Shown: piece after piece, positions 15,897-24,211 of the stretch
Position numbering within the stretch: position 1 is the first letter of the stretch
Layout of the letters: each line of letters starts with the position of its first letter
Origin: Pedococcus sp031456495
GTDB lineage: Bacteria; Actinomycetota; Actinomycetes; Actinomycetales; Dermatophilaceae
DNA: 64,000 bases
Reading direction: 5' to 3'
Assembly (NCBI RefSeq): GCF_031456495.1
Contig: NZ_JAVDUW010000001.1
Coordinates: 1,736,001-1,800,000 of the forward strand
Notes under the pieces: model-generated
Seen by the model: the letters and a program-made list of their open reading frames with translations, nothing else
Databases searched by the model: none
What the model was told of the DNA's origin: nothing
Position numbers and translations under genes: made by a program

Positions 15897-16766
15897 ATGG
15901 GACGCCCCGACAGCAAGGCCCGTGCCGCCCGTCCCCCGCGGCGCACGGGCACGTCCGCGGACGGGATCGAGTACTCGGTCCTCGGTTCGGGGCCCAGGAC
16001 GCTGCTGAACCTCCCGGGCGGGCCGGGCAGCGAGCTGCCCAGTGGCCTGCTCGCTCGGTTCACCGAGGCGCGGTTCCTGCCCTTCGTCCGCGCCGGGTAT
16101 GCCGTGTGGACGGTCACGCGCCCCCGAGGCATGCCACCCGGGCACACCGTGGCCGACATGGCGTCCGACTGTGCCCGCTTCGTCGAGGAGCACGTGGGCG
16201 CCCCCGTGGACCTGCTGCTCGGGGAGTCCTACGGGGGGATGATCGCCCTGCACGTGGCGGCCGACCACCCGCAGACGGCCCGACGGGTCGTCCTCGTCGT
16301 CTCGGCGGCCGTCGTCACGCCCGAGGGCACGGACGTCGACGTGCGCTGGGCGCGGGCGCGGGCCGAGGGCCGCCACGCGGAGGCAGGAGCCGTGTTCCTC
16401 GAGTACTTCCTGCCGGGCCAGCGCGCCGCGGGGGTGCGCCGGCTGCTCGGACCGGCTGCGGGGCGCCTCTTCGCGGGGTCGCGGGTCCCGGCGGGGGACC
16501 TGCTGGTGGAGGCCGACGCGGAGGCGGCGTTCGACGCGCGCCCCGCCCTCGCGCGGATCCCGGTCCCGGTGCTCATGCTGTGTGGTGACCGGGACCGCTT
16601 CTTCGCCCGGTCGGCCGTGCAGGCGACCTGTGACGCGATCCCCGACTGCTCGCTGGTCTGGTACCACGGCAGGGGCCACCTCCGAGCGGCGTCGAGCCGC
16701 CGGGTCCCGCAGGACGTCCTCGACTGGGTGGCGCGGCTGGACGCCTCCTCCCCAGCCGCCGGCTGA
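15897..16766 (+). CDS. Alpha/beta-fold hydrolase
   Basis: 289 residues. Oxyanion loop LNLPGGPGSELPSG, nucleophile elbow LLLGESYGGMIAL (Ser about residue 108), and acid and histidine in LMLCGDRDRFF and WYHGRGHLRAAS complete the catalytic triad. It is similar in layout to the proline iminopeptidase/haloperoxidase type; the substrate is unknown. GACGAT lies 6 nt before the ATG. It is transcribed away from the secreted-protein gene, and the 172-bp space holds the SARP-type repeats, which face the other gene. Confidence 0.85.
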   Translation: MGRPDSKARAARPPRRTGTSADGIEYSVLGSGPRTLLNLPGGPGSELPSGLLARFTEARFLPFVRAGYAVWTVTRPRGMPPGHTVADMASDCARFVEEHVGAPVDLLLGESYGGMIALHVAADHPQTARRVVLVVSAAVVTPEGTDVDVRWARARAEGRHAEAGAVFLEYFLPGQRAAGVRRLLGPAAGRLFAGSRVPAGDLLVEADAEAAFDARPALARIPVPVLMLCGDRDRFFARSAVQATCDAIPDCSLVWYHGRGHLRAASSRRVPQDVLDWVARLDASSPAAG

Positions 16767-16835
16767 GACGCGCTCCACGGGCCGGCGCGCCGGCCGCCCC
16801 CGGGCGCGGACGACACGATGGACGTGTATCTCGAA

Positions 16836-16857
16836 ATCTCGGGAAAGCCCTAGAGAT
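16836..16857. promoter_or_regulatory. Imperfect palindrome ahead of the AAA ATPase
   Basis: ATCTCGGG-AAAG-CCC-TA-GAGAT, a dyad with a 2-nt bulge, ends 5 bp before the TACGCT -10 candidate, i.e. at the -35 position. It could be an operator or the binding site of a regulator encoded elsewhere. Confidence 0.35.
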
Positions 16858-16862
16858 CCCCA

Positions 16863-16868
16863 TACGCT
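16863..16868 (+). promoter_or_regulatory. -10 hexamer TACGCT of a leaderless promoter
   Basis: TACGCT ends 6 nt before the GTG at 16875; no Shine-Dalgarno sequence. Confidence 0.5.
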
Positions 16869-16874
16869 GCGATC

Positions 16875-18086
16875 GTGGACCCGATCCGGAACCCGTACGC
16901 CCCCGGCGCCGGCCAGCGCCCGCCCGAGCTGGCCGGCCGTGACGAGCAGCTGCACGCGTTCGACGTCGTGCTCGAGCGGGTCTCGCGAGGCCGCCCGGAG
17001 CGCTCGGTGGTGCTCACCGGGCTGCGCGGCGTCGGCAAGACCGTGCTCCTCAACGCCCTGCGCTCCGCCGCCGTCCGCGCGAGCTGGGGCACCGGCAAGC
17101 TGGAGGCCCGCCCCGACCAGCGGCTGCGGCGCCCCCTCTCGGCAGCCCTGCACGTCGCGGTGCGCGAGCTCGGGCACCCGGCCGGCGAGGAGGTCGACCA
17201 GGTGCTCGGCGTCATCAAGGCCTTCGCCCAGCGCGACACCGCGCCGGGCGCCAGGCTGCGCGAGCGCTGGAACCCCGGCATCGACGCCCCCGCCGCGACG
17301 GGACGGGCCGACTCCGGTGACATCGAGATCGACCTCGTCGAGCTGCTCACCGACGTGGGCGGCCTCGCCGCCGACGTGGGTCGCGGAGTCGCCGTCTTCA
17401 TCGACGAGATGCAGGACCTCGGCCCCGAGGACGTCTCGGCCCTGTGCGCCGCGTGCCACGAGATCAGTCAGTCCGGCCTGCCCGTGATCGTCGTCGGCGC
17501 CGGGCTGCCGCACCTGCCGGCCGTGCTGTCCGCCTCGAAGTCCTACTCGGAGCGCCTCTTCCGGTACCAGCGCATCGACCGGCTCGACCGCGGCGCGGCC
17601 GACCTCGCCCTCGTCGCCCCCGCCGAGGACGAGGAGGCCGGGTTCACGCCCGAGGCCCTCGAGGCGATGTATGCCGCGACCGCCGGCTACCCGTACTTCA
17701 TCCAGGCCTACGGCAAGGTCGCCTGGGACGTCGCCCCCCGGTCGCCGATCACGGCCGACGACGTCGCGGTCGCGGCCCCAGAGGCGGAGGCCGAGCTCGC
17801 CGTCGGCTTCTTCGGGTCCCGCTACGAGCGGGCGACGCCGGCCGAGCGCGAGTACCTGCGGGCCATGGCGGACGCCGCGACGGCCTCGGTCGAGGCGGGC
17901 GGCGACCTCGACGACATCGAGTCGGTCGCGACCTCGGAGGTGGCGGCGATCCTCGGGCGCAAGCCGCAGTCCCTGTCGCCGGCGCGGGACGCGCTGCTGA
18001 AGAAGGGGCTCATCTACTCCGGCGAGCGCGGCCGGATCGCCTTCACCGTGCCGCACTTCGGCCGCTACCTGCGCACGACAGCCTGA
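16875..18086 (+). CDS. AAA ATPase of the ORC/STAND type with C-terminal winged helix
   Basis: 403 residues. P-loop LTGLRGVGKTVLL (about 54-66), Walker B VAVFIDEMQDLGP (about 174-186), sensor-type VIVVGAGLPHLP and a lid region. The C-terminal ~80 residues (REYLRAMADAA, then KPQSLSPARDALLKKGLIY) look like a winged helix. The architecture recalls archaeal-type or Cdc6-like ATPases found in many bacterial genomes without a known role. No toxin or nuclease domain is attached. It starts at a leaderless GTG, and the acetyltransferase gene begins 2 bp after its stop, so the two are probably one transcript. Confidence 0.82.
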   Translation: MDPIRNPYAPGAGQRPPELAGRDEQLHAFDVVLERVSRGRPERSVVLTGLRGVGKTVLLNALRSAAVRASWGTGKLEARPDQRLRRPLSAALHVAVRELGHPAGEEVDQVLGVIKAFAQRDTAPGARLRERWNPGIDAPAATGRADSGDIEIDLVELLTDVGGLAADVGRGVAVFIDEMQDLGPEDVSALCAACHEISQSGLPVIVVGAGLPHLPAVLSASKSYSERLFRYQRIDRLDRGAADLALVAPAEDEEAGFTPEALEAMYAATAGYPYFIQAYGKVAWDVAPRSPITADDVAVAAPEAEAELAVGFFGSRYERATPAEREYLRAMADAATASVEAGGDLDDIESVATSEVAAILGRKPQSLSPARDALLKKGLIYSGERGRIAFTVPHFGRYLRTTA

Positions 18087-18088
18087 CC

Positions 18089-18640
18089 GTGCGCGGGGAA
18101 CGACGGCTGCCCACGCGGACCCCCGAGTCGCGGGCCTTCGCCGAGCGCGTGCAGGTCGTGATGGGGCTGACCGCGCGGCTCAACGCGATGCCGTTCGACG
18201 ACCTCGACGGGCGCCGGACGCTGCTGACCGAGATCTTCGGCGGCCCGGTCCCCGACTCGCTCACCGTCCTGCCGCCGTTCCACTGCGACCACGGCCTCGG
18301 CGCCTCCTTCGGCGAACGCGTCTTCATCAACCAGGGCTGCTACTTCCTCGACCTCGGCGGCATCACGATCGGCGACCGCGTGCTCATCGGCCCGCGGGTC
18401 ACCCTCACCACGGCAGGCCACCCGGTCGAGCCGGCCGAGCGGTTCGACTTCATCACCTCGGCGCCGATCACGATCGAGGACGACGTGTGGATCGGCGCGG
18501 CCGCGACCATCTGCCCCGGGGTGACCATCGGCCGTGGCTCGGTCGTCGGCGCGGGCGCCGTGGTCGCCAAGGACGTGCCGCCGATGAGCATCGTGACGGG
18601 GACGAGCGCGGTCGAGCGCCGGCGCCTGTCCTCGCCCTGA
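18089..18640 (+). CDS. Sugar O-acetyltransferase (hexapeptide-repeat, maltose/galactoside type)
   Basis: 183 residues. N-terminal MAC-type helical region, then left-handed beta-helix hexapeptides: INQGCYFLDLGGITIGDRVLIGPRVTL, TAGHPVEP with catalytic-type His, and DDVWIGAAATICPGVTIGRGSVVGAGAVVAKDVP. It transfers acetyl from acetyl-CoA to a sugar. The GTG start leaves only 2 bp after the ATPase stop. This is a standard family member of normal length; the link with the ATPase is positional only. Confidence 0.9.
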   Translation: MRGERRLPTRTPESRAFAERVQVVMGLTARLNAMPFDDLDGRRTLLTEIFGGPVPDSLTVLPPFHCDHGLGASFGERVFINQGCYFLDLGGITIGDRVLIGPRVTLTTAGHPVEPAERFDFITSAPITIEDDVWIGAAATICPGVTIGRGSVVGAGAVVAKDVPPMSIVTGTSAVERRRLSSP

Positions 18641-18692
18641 GCCCGCCGAAGACTCGTCGGCATCCAGGACGCCGAACGTCCCCGAACCCTCC

Positions 18693-18698
18693 TACCGT
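18693..18698 (+). promoter_or_regulatory. -10 hexamer TACCGT of a leaderless promoter
   Basis: TACCGT ends 6 nt before the ATG at 18705. Confidence 0.5.
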
Positions 18699-18704
18699 GA
18701 CCCC

Positions 18705-19310
18705 ATGACACGGACGACGAAGGCGCCGGCCGTCGACCCGGGGGCGCTCACGGTGAGGCCGCTCGACGCGGCGACGTGGCCGGCATACGCAGCCCTCATG
18801 GAGCGGCACAACGGGGTCTTCGGCGGGTGCTGGTGCACGTACTTCCACACCATGGCCGCGGAGAAGACCTACGACGCGGACAGCAACCGCGACCTCAAGG
18901 AGCGGCTGGTCCGCACGGGCCGCGCGCACGCCGCCCTCGTGCTCGACGGTGCCGAGGCCGTCGCGTGGTGCCAGTACGGCCCGCCGTCGGAGCTGCCGAA
19001 CATCTACCACCGCAAGGAGTACGAGGAGACGAGCGAGCGCGAGCCCGACTGGCGGATCACCTGCCTGTTCGTCGACAAGCGCTACCGGCGCTCGGGGGTG
19101 TCGGCCGTGGCGGTGCAGGGCGTGCTCGACCTCGTGGCGGCCGCGGGCGGTGGGGTCGTCGAGGCCTACCCGCACGACAACGAGGGCACGAAGGTCTCGG
19201 TGCTCTACAGCGGCACCCGCGCGCTGTTCGAGCGTGCCGGCTTCACCTACGACCGGCCCAAGGGCACGCGGAACTGCGTCATGAGCCGGACGGTCCCCCC
19301 CGCCCGCTGA
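18705..19310 (+). CDS. GNAT-family N-acetyltransferase
   Basis: 201 residues. The N-terminal part (FGGCWCTYFHT) is seen in a GNAT subgroup. The acetyl-CoA region is RITCLFVDKRYRRSGVSAVAVQGVLDLV, in which the usual Q/RxxGxG/A loop reads RRSGVS, followed by LFERAGFTYD near the C-terminus. The substrate is unknown. Its last 32 bases overlap the convergent DinB gene. Confidence 0.82.
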   Translation: MTRTTKAPAVDPGALTVRPLDAATWPAYAALMERHNGVFGGCWCTYFHTMAAEKTYDADSNRDLKERLVRTGRAHAALVLDGAEAVAWCQYGPPSELPNIYHRKEYEETSEREPDWRITCLFVDKRYRRSGVSAVAVQGVLDLVAAAGGGVVEAYPHDNEGTKVSVLYSGTRALFERAGFTYDRPKGTRNCVMSRTVPPAR

Positions 19311-19905
19311 CCGGCCGCCAGCCGGGTGGCGGGTCCTCCCCGACGCGGCCGTCGACGGCCTCGCGGAGCAGGTCGGCGTGGCCGGTGTGGCGGCCGTACT
19401 CCTCGACCATGTCGCACAGCAGCCGGCGCAGGTTGGCGTGCTCCCCGGTGTCGGTGCCGGCGTGCACCTCCTGGGCGGGGCCGCCTCGCTCGAGGGTCAC
19501 CCGCACCCGCTCGCGCGACCGGGCGACCGCGTCGTCCCAGTACGCGTACAGCTGCGCCGGCTCGTCCCCGTCGGCCGACGTGATCTCCCAGTCGGGGTCT
19601 TCGTCCCAGCCGTTGGCGTCCCACACCGGCGGCAGGGGCGACCCGTCGAGCTTGGTGTGGAACGCGTGGTCCTCCGCGACGGCCAGGTGCTTCAGCAGCC
19701 GGCCGAGGGTCAGCGTCGACCGCCCGACCCGCTGGCCGAGCCCGACGGCGTCGAGCTCGTCGGTCTTCCACCGGAACGTCCACCGCAGCCTGTCGAGGGC
19801 ACCCAGCAGGGCCTCGGCCTCCGTCCCGGCGAGGGGCGGCTCCCACGGTGTCTCGTCGGACCCGGGTACCGGGTCTGGGTGCGGCGCGGCGACGGGTTCG
19901 GTCAT
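19279..19905 (-). CDS. DinB family protein (DUF664-like)
   Basis: 208 residues. RLRWTFRWKTDELDAVGLGQ and LTLGRLLKHLAVAEDHAFHTKL give the first helix pair with the metal-type His. DMVEEYGRHTGHADLLREAVDG gives the conserved C-terminal HxxH motif of DUF664 and mycothiol transferase-like proteins. It is the second of two coupled genes: its ATG overlaps the TGA of the upstream pentapeptide/DinB gene. It is probably a thiol S-transferase or hydrolase; the substrate is unknown. Confidence 0.82.
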   Translation of the reverse strand: MTEPVAAPHPDPVPGSDETPWEPPLAGTEAEALLGALDRLRWTFRWKTDELDAVGLGQRVGRSTLTLGRLLKHLAVAEDHAFHTKLDGSPLPPVWDANGWDEDPDWEITSADGDEPAQLYAYWDDAVARSRERVRVTLERGGPAQEVHAGTDTGEHANLRRLLCDMVEEYGRHTGHADLLREAVDGRVGEDPPPGWRPVSGRGGPSGS

Positions 19906-20759
19906 CGGGTCTCCTCCGGGCGCGTCTCGTCCTGGCGGGTCTCCACCTGCCGGGGCTCGAGCACGGCGAGGTCGCGCTCGGCGAACTGGCGGTGCCACCA
20001 CTCCTCGTTGAGCAGGACGTCGAGGCAGTCCTTGACCGGGAACCGCGAGCCGGCCGGCGGCCAGCCCGTCCCCGTGAGCTCCGGGGTCTGCCCGGCCAGC
20101 TGCTCGTCGGTGAGCGTGGCGAGGTATGCCGAGACCTCGCGGCTGCGGGTCAGGCGCAGCTCCAGCGCCTCGTCGAGCGAGGGCCGCACCTCGCGGTCGC
20201 GGGGCACGCCCGGGGTGTCGGGCATGGTGTCCCACGGCAGCTCGAGCGGCAGCCACGGCGAGGGGTTGCCGAGGAGGGCCCGGTGCAGCCACGAGCTCGT
20301 CGCGAAGGCCAGGTGGCGCAACGTCTCGACGAACGACCACTCCCCGTCGACGCCCTCGTGCACCAGGTCGGGATCGACCGACTCCAGGCGCCGGGCGCGG
20401 TCGACGGTCCCGGCCCACAGGTCCTCCAGCAGCGCCCAGGCCTCGCGGTAGCCGGCGGCGTCGGTGGGGCGCAGCCTCGTCCGCTCGGGGTGGCGGCGGT
20501 CCAGCTCGGCCGTGACGAGCGGGCCGATGTCGACGCCGTTGACCCGGACGTTCTCGAGCTCGCCGTTGATCTCGACGTCCTGCAGCTCCACGCCGCGCAT
20601 CCGGACGTTGCGGAACGCGGTGTCCCGCACCTCCGCGTCGGCCAGGTCGACCATCTGCAGCCTCGCGCCGGTGAGGTCGACCCGGTCGAACCGCGCGCCG
20701 GAGAGGTCGACGTGCTCGAACGTCGCCCCCAGCAGCTGCTCGTCCCGGAACGCCGTCAC
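19902..20759 (-). CDS. Pentapeptide-repeat plus DinB domain fusion protein
   Basis: 285 residues from GTG. Residues ~8-70 are pentapeptide repeats (LSGARFDRVDLTGARLQMVDLADAE pattern, then FRNVRMRGVELQDVEINGEL). From ~90 there is a DinB-type four-helix domain with WSFVETLRHLAFATSSWLHRAL and the C-terminal LLNEEWWHRQFAERDL bearing His ligands. The fusion occurs in actinobacteria without a known function. It overlaps the next DinB gene by 4 bp and starts 2 bp after the hydrolase stop, so 21334-19279 forms one operon. Confidence 0.85.
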   Translation of the reverse strand: MTAFRDEQLLGATFEHVDLSGARFDRVDLTGARLQMVDLADAEVRDTAFRNVRMRGVELQDVEINGELENVRVNGVDIGPLVTAELDRRHPERTRLRPTDAAGYREAWALLEDLWAGTVDRARRLESVDPDLVHEGVDGEWSFVETLRHLAFATSSWLHRALLGNPSPWLPLELPWDTMPDTPGVPRDREVRPSLDEALELRLTRSREVSAYLATLTDEQLAGQTPELTGTGWPPAGSRFPVKDCLDVLLNEEWWHRQFAERDLAVLEPRQVETRQDETRPEETR

Positions 20760-20761
20760 CG

Positions 20762-21334
20762 TCAGAGCCTCTCGAGCAGGGCCAGCGAACGCTCGAGCAC
20801 GAGCTTCGTGGCGCCCGCGTCGTAGTCGGCCAGGGTGTTGTCGGCGAACAGGTGGCCGTCGCCGGGGTAGAGGAACAGCTCGACCTCGTCGTGGGACTCC
20901 ACGAACGGCCGCGCCGCCTCGAGGTCCCCCTCCTCGACGAAGAACGGGTCCGCGTCCATGGCGTGGATCTGCGCGGGCGTCCCCTCGGGCCAGGCGCCGA
21001 ACCAGGAGGGGTCGGCGAAGCCGTGGTAGAAGAGGCCGGCCAGGGCTCCGGGTCGGCCCTGCAGCAGCTTCTGGGCGGGCATGCAGCCGAGCGAGAACCC
21101 GGCGTAGACCAGGCCCTGCGGCAGGTCCTGCACGGCGCGCACGCCTCGCTCGCGGACCTCCTCGAAGCCGACCTCCCCGCAGTACGCCTGCCCCGCCTCG
21201 ATGGACTCGAAGGTGCGCCCCTCGAACATGTCGGGCGTGTGGACGGTGTGGCCCGCCTCGCGCAGCGCGTCGGCGAACGCGACGACGCCGGAGGTCAGGC
21301 CCTGGATGTGGTGGAAGAGCACGATCTCGGTCAT
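20762..21334 (-). CDS. Dienelactone hydrolase family protein
   Basis: 190 residues: IVLFHHIQGLTSGVVAFADALREAGH at the N-terminus, nucleophile region LVYAGFSLGCMPAQ with Cys replacing Ser two positions after the usual elbow, and PGDGHLF with the catalytic-type His near the C-terminus. It is the first gene of an operon with the pentapeptide-DinB and DinB genes. It is divergent from a WYL regulator, with a perfect palindrome between the two promoters. TAGCGT is 7 nt before its ATG. Confidence 0.85.
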   Translation of the reverse strand: MTEIVLFHHIQGLTSGVVAFADALREAGHTVHTPDMFEGRTFESIEAGQAYCGEVGFEEVRERGVRAVQDLPQGLVYAGFSLGCMPAQKLLQGRPGALAGLFYHGFADPSWFGAWPEGTPAQIHAMDADPFFVEEGDLEAARPFVESHDEVELFLYPGDGHLFADNTLADYDAGATKLVLERSLALLERL

Positions 21335-21341
21335 GGCGGAC

Positions 21342-21347
21342 ACGCTA
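21342..21347 (-). promoter_or_regulatory. -10 hexamer TAGCGT of a leaderless promoter
   Basis: TAGCGT on the minus strand ends 7 nt before the ATG at 21332-21334. Confidence 0.55.
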
Positions 21348-21356
21348 GGACCCATT

Positions 21357-21375
21357 GCGGACGGTTCGCGTCCGC
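21357..21375. promoter_or_regulatory. Palindromic operator in the WYL regulator/hydrolase divergent promoter
   Basis: Perfect 7-bp arms GCGGACG-N5-CGTCCGC. It lies between the two divergent -10 candidates (TAGCGT at 21342-21347 and GAGAAT at 21379-21384), covering the -35 region of both. Confidence 0.55.
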
Positions 21376-21391
21376 GTCGAGAATTCGTCGC

Positions 21392-22351
21392 GTGGATCCC
21401 GATGCCAGCCCCACCGCCCGTGCCCTCGTCGCCCTCGAGCTCGTCCAGAGCTCGCCGGGCATCACGGCCGAGCGGATCGGCGAGCGCCTCGGGGTGACGC
21501 CGCGCGCGGCCCGGCGCTACGTCGCCACGCTGCGCGAGGCCGGCATACCCATCACGTCGGTGAGCGGTCCGGCCGGCGGGTACCGGCCAGGACGCGGCCT
21601 GCGGCCGTCGCCCCTCGTGTTCACCCCGGCCGAGACGCTCGGCCTCGTGATGGCCGTCCTCGACGGCCACCACGACGCCGGCGACGCCTCCGACCCGGTC
21701 GGAGCCGCGCTCGCCAAGATCCTGCGCACCTTGCCGGAATCCGTTGCGGCACAAGCGGAAGCGGTCCGTCGCACGACTGCTCCCGCACCGGACCGTGGGG
21801 CCGCGAGACCGCAGCCGGACACCACGGTGACCCTGGTGCGCGCCTGTGCGGACCGCCGGCGGGTGCGCCTGGCGTACCGGACCGAGTCGGGCCGGGACCT
21901 GTCGCTCGTGGTCGAGCCGTGGGCCGTCGTCGTGCGGCACAGCCGGTGGTACCTGCTGTGCCACTCGGTGACCTCCGGCGCGCCGCGCACCTACCGGGTC
22001 GACCGGGTGCTGGAGGCCGAGGTGCTGGACACGACGTTCGAGCCCCCGGCCGACCTCGACCCCGTGAGCGCCCTCGAGGAGCACCTCGGCGTCGGGTGGG
22101 AGTTCGAGGTGGAGGTCGTCGTCGACGCCCCGGCCGAGCGCGCCGCGCGGTGGCTGCCGCGCACGATGGGCCGCGTCGAGCCCGTCGACGACCAGCGGTC
22201 CCGTCTCGTCGGCAGCACGAGCAACCCCGGCGGGTATGCCGCGGACCTGGCCCACCTGCCAGTGGCCTACCGCGTCGTCCGGGGTGAGGAGGTGCGGTCC
22301 GCGACCGCTGCGCTGGCAGAGCGGCTGCTGCAGGCGGCAGGGCCGGGCTGA
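21392..22351 (+). CDS. WYL-domain transcriptional regulator (DeoR/YafY-like HTH)
   Basis: 319 residues. An N-terminal winged HTH (RALVALELVQSSPGITAERIGERLGVTPRAARRYVATLREAGIPI) is followed by PAGGYRPGRGLR, typical of YafY-like regulators. The WYL core spans about 155-225 (VRLAYRTESGR, WAVVVRHSRWYLLCHS, TYRVDRVLEAEV), then the WCX extension. WYL domains sense nucleic acid or nucleotide ligands. The GTG is chosen because GAGAAT stands 7 nt upstream. It probably represses or activates the divergent hydrolase-DinB operon through the palindrome at 21357-21375. Confidence 0.92.
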   Translation: MDPDASPTARALVALELVQSSPGITAERIGERLGVTPRAARRYVATLREAGIPITSVSGPAGGYRPGRGLRPSPLVFTPAETLGLVMAVLDGHHDAGDASDPVGAALAKILRTLPESVAAQAEAVRRTTAPAPDRGAARPQPDTTVTLVRACADRRRVRLAYRTESGRDLSLVVEPWAVVVRHSRWYLLCHSVTSGAPRTYRVDRVLEAEVLDTTFEPPADLDPVSALEEHLGVGWEFEVEVVVDAPAERAARWLPRTMGRVEPVDDQRSRLVGSTSNPGGYAADLAHLPVAYRVVRGEEVRSATAALAERLLQAAGPG

Positions 22352-22380
22352 GGTCTGACGGGCTGCGGTTCGGACGGGCT

Positions 22381-22923
22381 TCAGGCCGGGGCGTAGGCGA
22401 GGTGGACGACGCCGTTGTCGTAGACGTCGTGGCCGACGAGGGACAGCCGGTGGGACTCGCCCTCGCGGAAGAGGCGGCCGCCGGCGCCGAGGGCCACCGG
22501 GTAGACGAAGAGGTGCAGCTGGTCGACGAGGCCGTCGGCGAGCAGCCCGCGGACCAGCCGCCCGCTGCCGCTGACGTAGAGGTCGCCGTCGAGGTCGTCC
22601 TTGAGGCGGCGGATCGTGCCGGCGTCGTACGCCCCGAGCCGTTCGGTGGGCGACCACTCCTGCGAGGGCTCGGTGGCCCCGACGACGTACTTGGTGGTCT
22701 CGTTGAAGAAGGGTGCGCCCGGGTCGTCCTGCGCCGTCCGGACGCGCCAGGCGGGCGCGAACATCTCGAACGTGGTGCGGCCCAGGAGGATCCCGCGCAC
22801 GTCGGCCATGATGCCGCCCAGCGTCTCGCCCATCGCCGGGTCGAACCCGTGCTCGAACGTCCACGCCGGGTCCTCGAAGACGCCGTCGAGCGAGATGAAC
22901 TCGTGCACGTGGATCTGGCCCAT
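22381..22923 (-). CDS. Dihydrofolate reductase family protein (RibD C-terminal-like)
   Basis: 180 residues with the RibD_C/DHFR-like fold: HVHEFISLDGVFEDP, GILLGRTTFEMF, KYVVGATEP, DLYVSGSGRLVRGLLADGLVDQLHLFVYPVALGAGGRLF. This YyaP/YwjB-like group is common in actinobacteria; NADPH-dependent reductase activity is presumed and the substrate unknown. GGAGGAG lies 6 nt before the ATG. The 157 bp upstream toward the next gene contain no recognisable feature beyond this ribosome-binding site. Confidence 0.88.
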   Translation of the reverse strand: MGQIHVHEFISLDGVFEDPAWTFEHGFDPAMGETLGGIMADVRGILLGRTTFEMFAPAWRVRTAQDDPGAPFFNETTKYVVGATEPSQEWSPTERLGAYDAGTIRRLKDDLDGDLYVSGSGRLVRGLLADGLVDQLHLFVYPVALGAGGRLFREGESHRLSLVGHDVYDNGVVHLAYAPA

Positions 22924-23080
22924 GGTTGCTCCTCCGTTGCTGTGCGGTCCGGCGCAGTGAGGTGCCCGTAGCGGTACCCCGGTGCGGTGGTCCGGCCGGT
23001 GGGTCCGGTGTGGACCCGGGCGGTGCCGTCCGCCGAGGTCCGTCGCCGTCGAACCTACCGACCGGCGGGCGGGGCCGAAC

Positions 23081-24211
23081 TCATCGCGGCCCGGTCACCT
23101 CGAGGTCCAGCCACCGCGCCAGGGCGGCCACCTCTCGGTCCACCCGCTGCTCCAGCCCGCGGTCGAAGGTCACGTCGCGGTGCAGGGCGTCCACCCTCAG
23201 CACGCCACGCTCGACGTCCGCCGTGCAGTCGAGCTTGCCGACGAACCGGTCGCCGTCGAGCACCGGCAGCGCCCAGTAGCCCCAGCGACGCTTCGCGACC
23301 GGCTTGTACATCTCCAGCTGGTACCCCCACCCGAACTGCTCGGCCAGCCGCTTGCGGTCGAAGACGAGCCGGTCGAGCGGCGACAGCAGCACCGTGCGTC
23401 CCTCGAACGGCTCGTCCACCCGGGCCAGCAGCTCCGGGTCGGCGCGCCAGGTCCCGCGCACCCCCTCGACGGCGACCTCCTCGCCGACCGGCCCCACGGC
23501 ATACGTCTCCCCGGGCACCTCGGCCACGCGTGCCCGCGCGAGCCCCAGCGAGGCCAGCCGCCGGCGCGCCCGTTCCCGGAGCGCCTCGTCGAGGGCGACG
23601 ACCCGGTCGTCGTCGGGGTGGACGCGCTCGGCCAGGTCCCACATCCGCTCGCGGCCCTCGCGGTGCGACACCGCGATCTCGCCGCGGCGCTCCATCAGGC
23701 TGACGAGCATCGTCACGTTGCGGTTGTTGTTCCAGCCGCTCGACCGCCACGGCCGCACGCAGGTGTCGGGCAGGTCCCGGACGGCGGTCGGGCCGTCGGA
23801 CCGCAGCACGTCGAGGATGTCGAGCCGGCAGCCGTCGTTGTCCTCGACCCACTCCTGGAGCTGGACCTGCCACTCGCTGAGCGGCTCCGGCCCCGGCCAC
23901 CGCTCCATCTGGGCGCGGAAGAGGGCGAGGTCGTCGGCCGGCCGCAGCATGCCCTCGAGCTCGACCACCTCACGCGCGTCGAGCAGGTCGTCGAGGTCGT
24001 CGGGCTGGAACGTCGGACCCAGCCGGCTCCAGCAGACGAGGTCGGCGCTCGGTGCCACCGCCGCCGTCAGGTCGACCTGGACCACGGTGAGGTGCCGTAT
24101 CACCTCGAGCAGGTCGGTCGGCCGGGGCGCGGCGAGGAGCTGGGCGCGCACGGCGATGCGCCGGGCCTGCTCGGCTGTGAGGACCCGGGGTGACGGCCTG
24201 GACCCCGCCAC
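23081..24211 (-). CDS. Winged-helix DNA glycosylase of the AlkZ/YcaQ (HTH_42) family
   Basis: 376 residues. Three tandem winged-helix units are suggested by the family pattern. The N-terminal LTVVQVDLTAAVAPSADLVCWSRLG contains the QxD/QxQ catalytic-type motif, and VLLSPLDRLVFDRKRLAEQFGWGYQLEMYKP is the family signature in the last third. AlkZ proteins remove crosslinked or alkylated bases. The GTG starts directly after the TGA of the upstream DUF1905 gene (TGAGTG), so the two are coupled. Confidence 0.88.
   Translation of the reverse strand: MAGSRPSPRVLTAEQARRIAVRAQLLAAPRPTDLLEVIRHLTVVQVDLTAAVAPSADLVCWSRLGPTFQPDDLDDLLDAREVVELEGMLRPADDLALFRAQMERWPGPEPLSEWQVQLQEWVEDNDGCRLDILDVLRSDGPTAVRDLPDTCVRPWRSSGWNNNRNVTMLVSLMERRGEIAVSHREGRERMWDLAERVHPDDDRVVALDEALRERARRRLASLGLARARVAEVPGETYAVGPVGEEVAVEGVRGTWRADPELLARVDEPFEGRTVLLSPLDRLVFDRKRLAEQFGWGYQLEMYKPVAKRRWGYWALPVLDGDRFVGKLDCTADVERGVLRVDALHRDVTFDRGLEQRVDREVAALARWLDLEVTGPR

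Noticed and set aside
16780..16795. Perfect 16-bp palindrome GGCCGGCGCGCCGGCC after the alpha/beta hydrolase gene
   Set aside because: No loop for a hairpin and no T-tract; such GC palindromes are frequent by composition. Not called as terminator.
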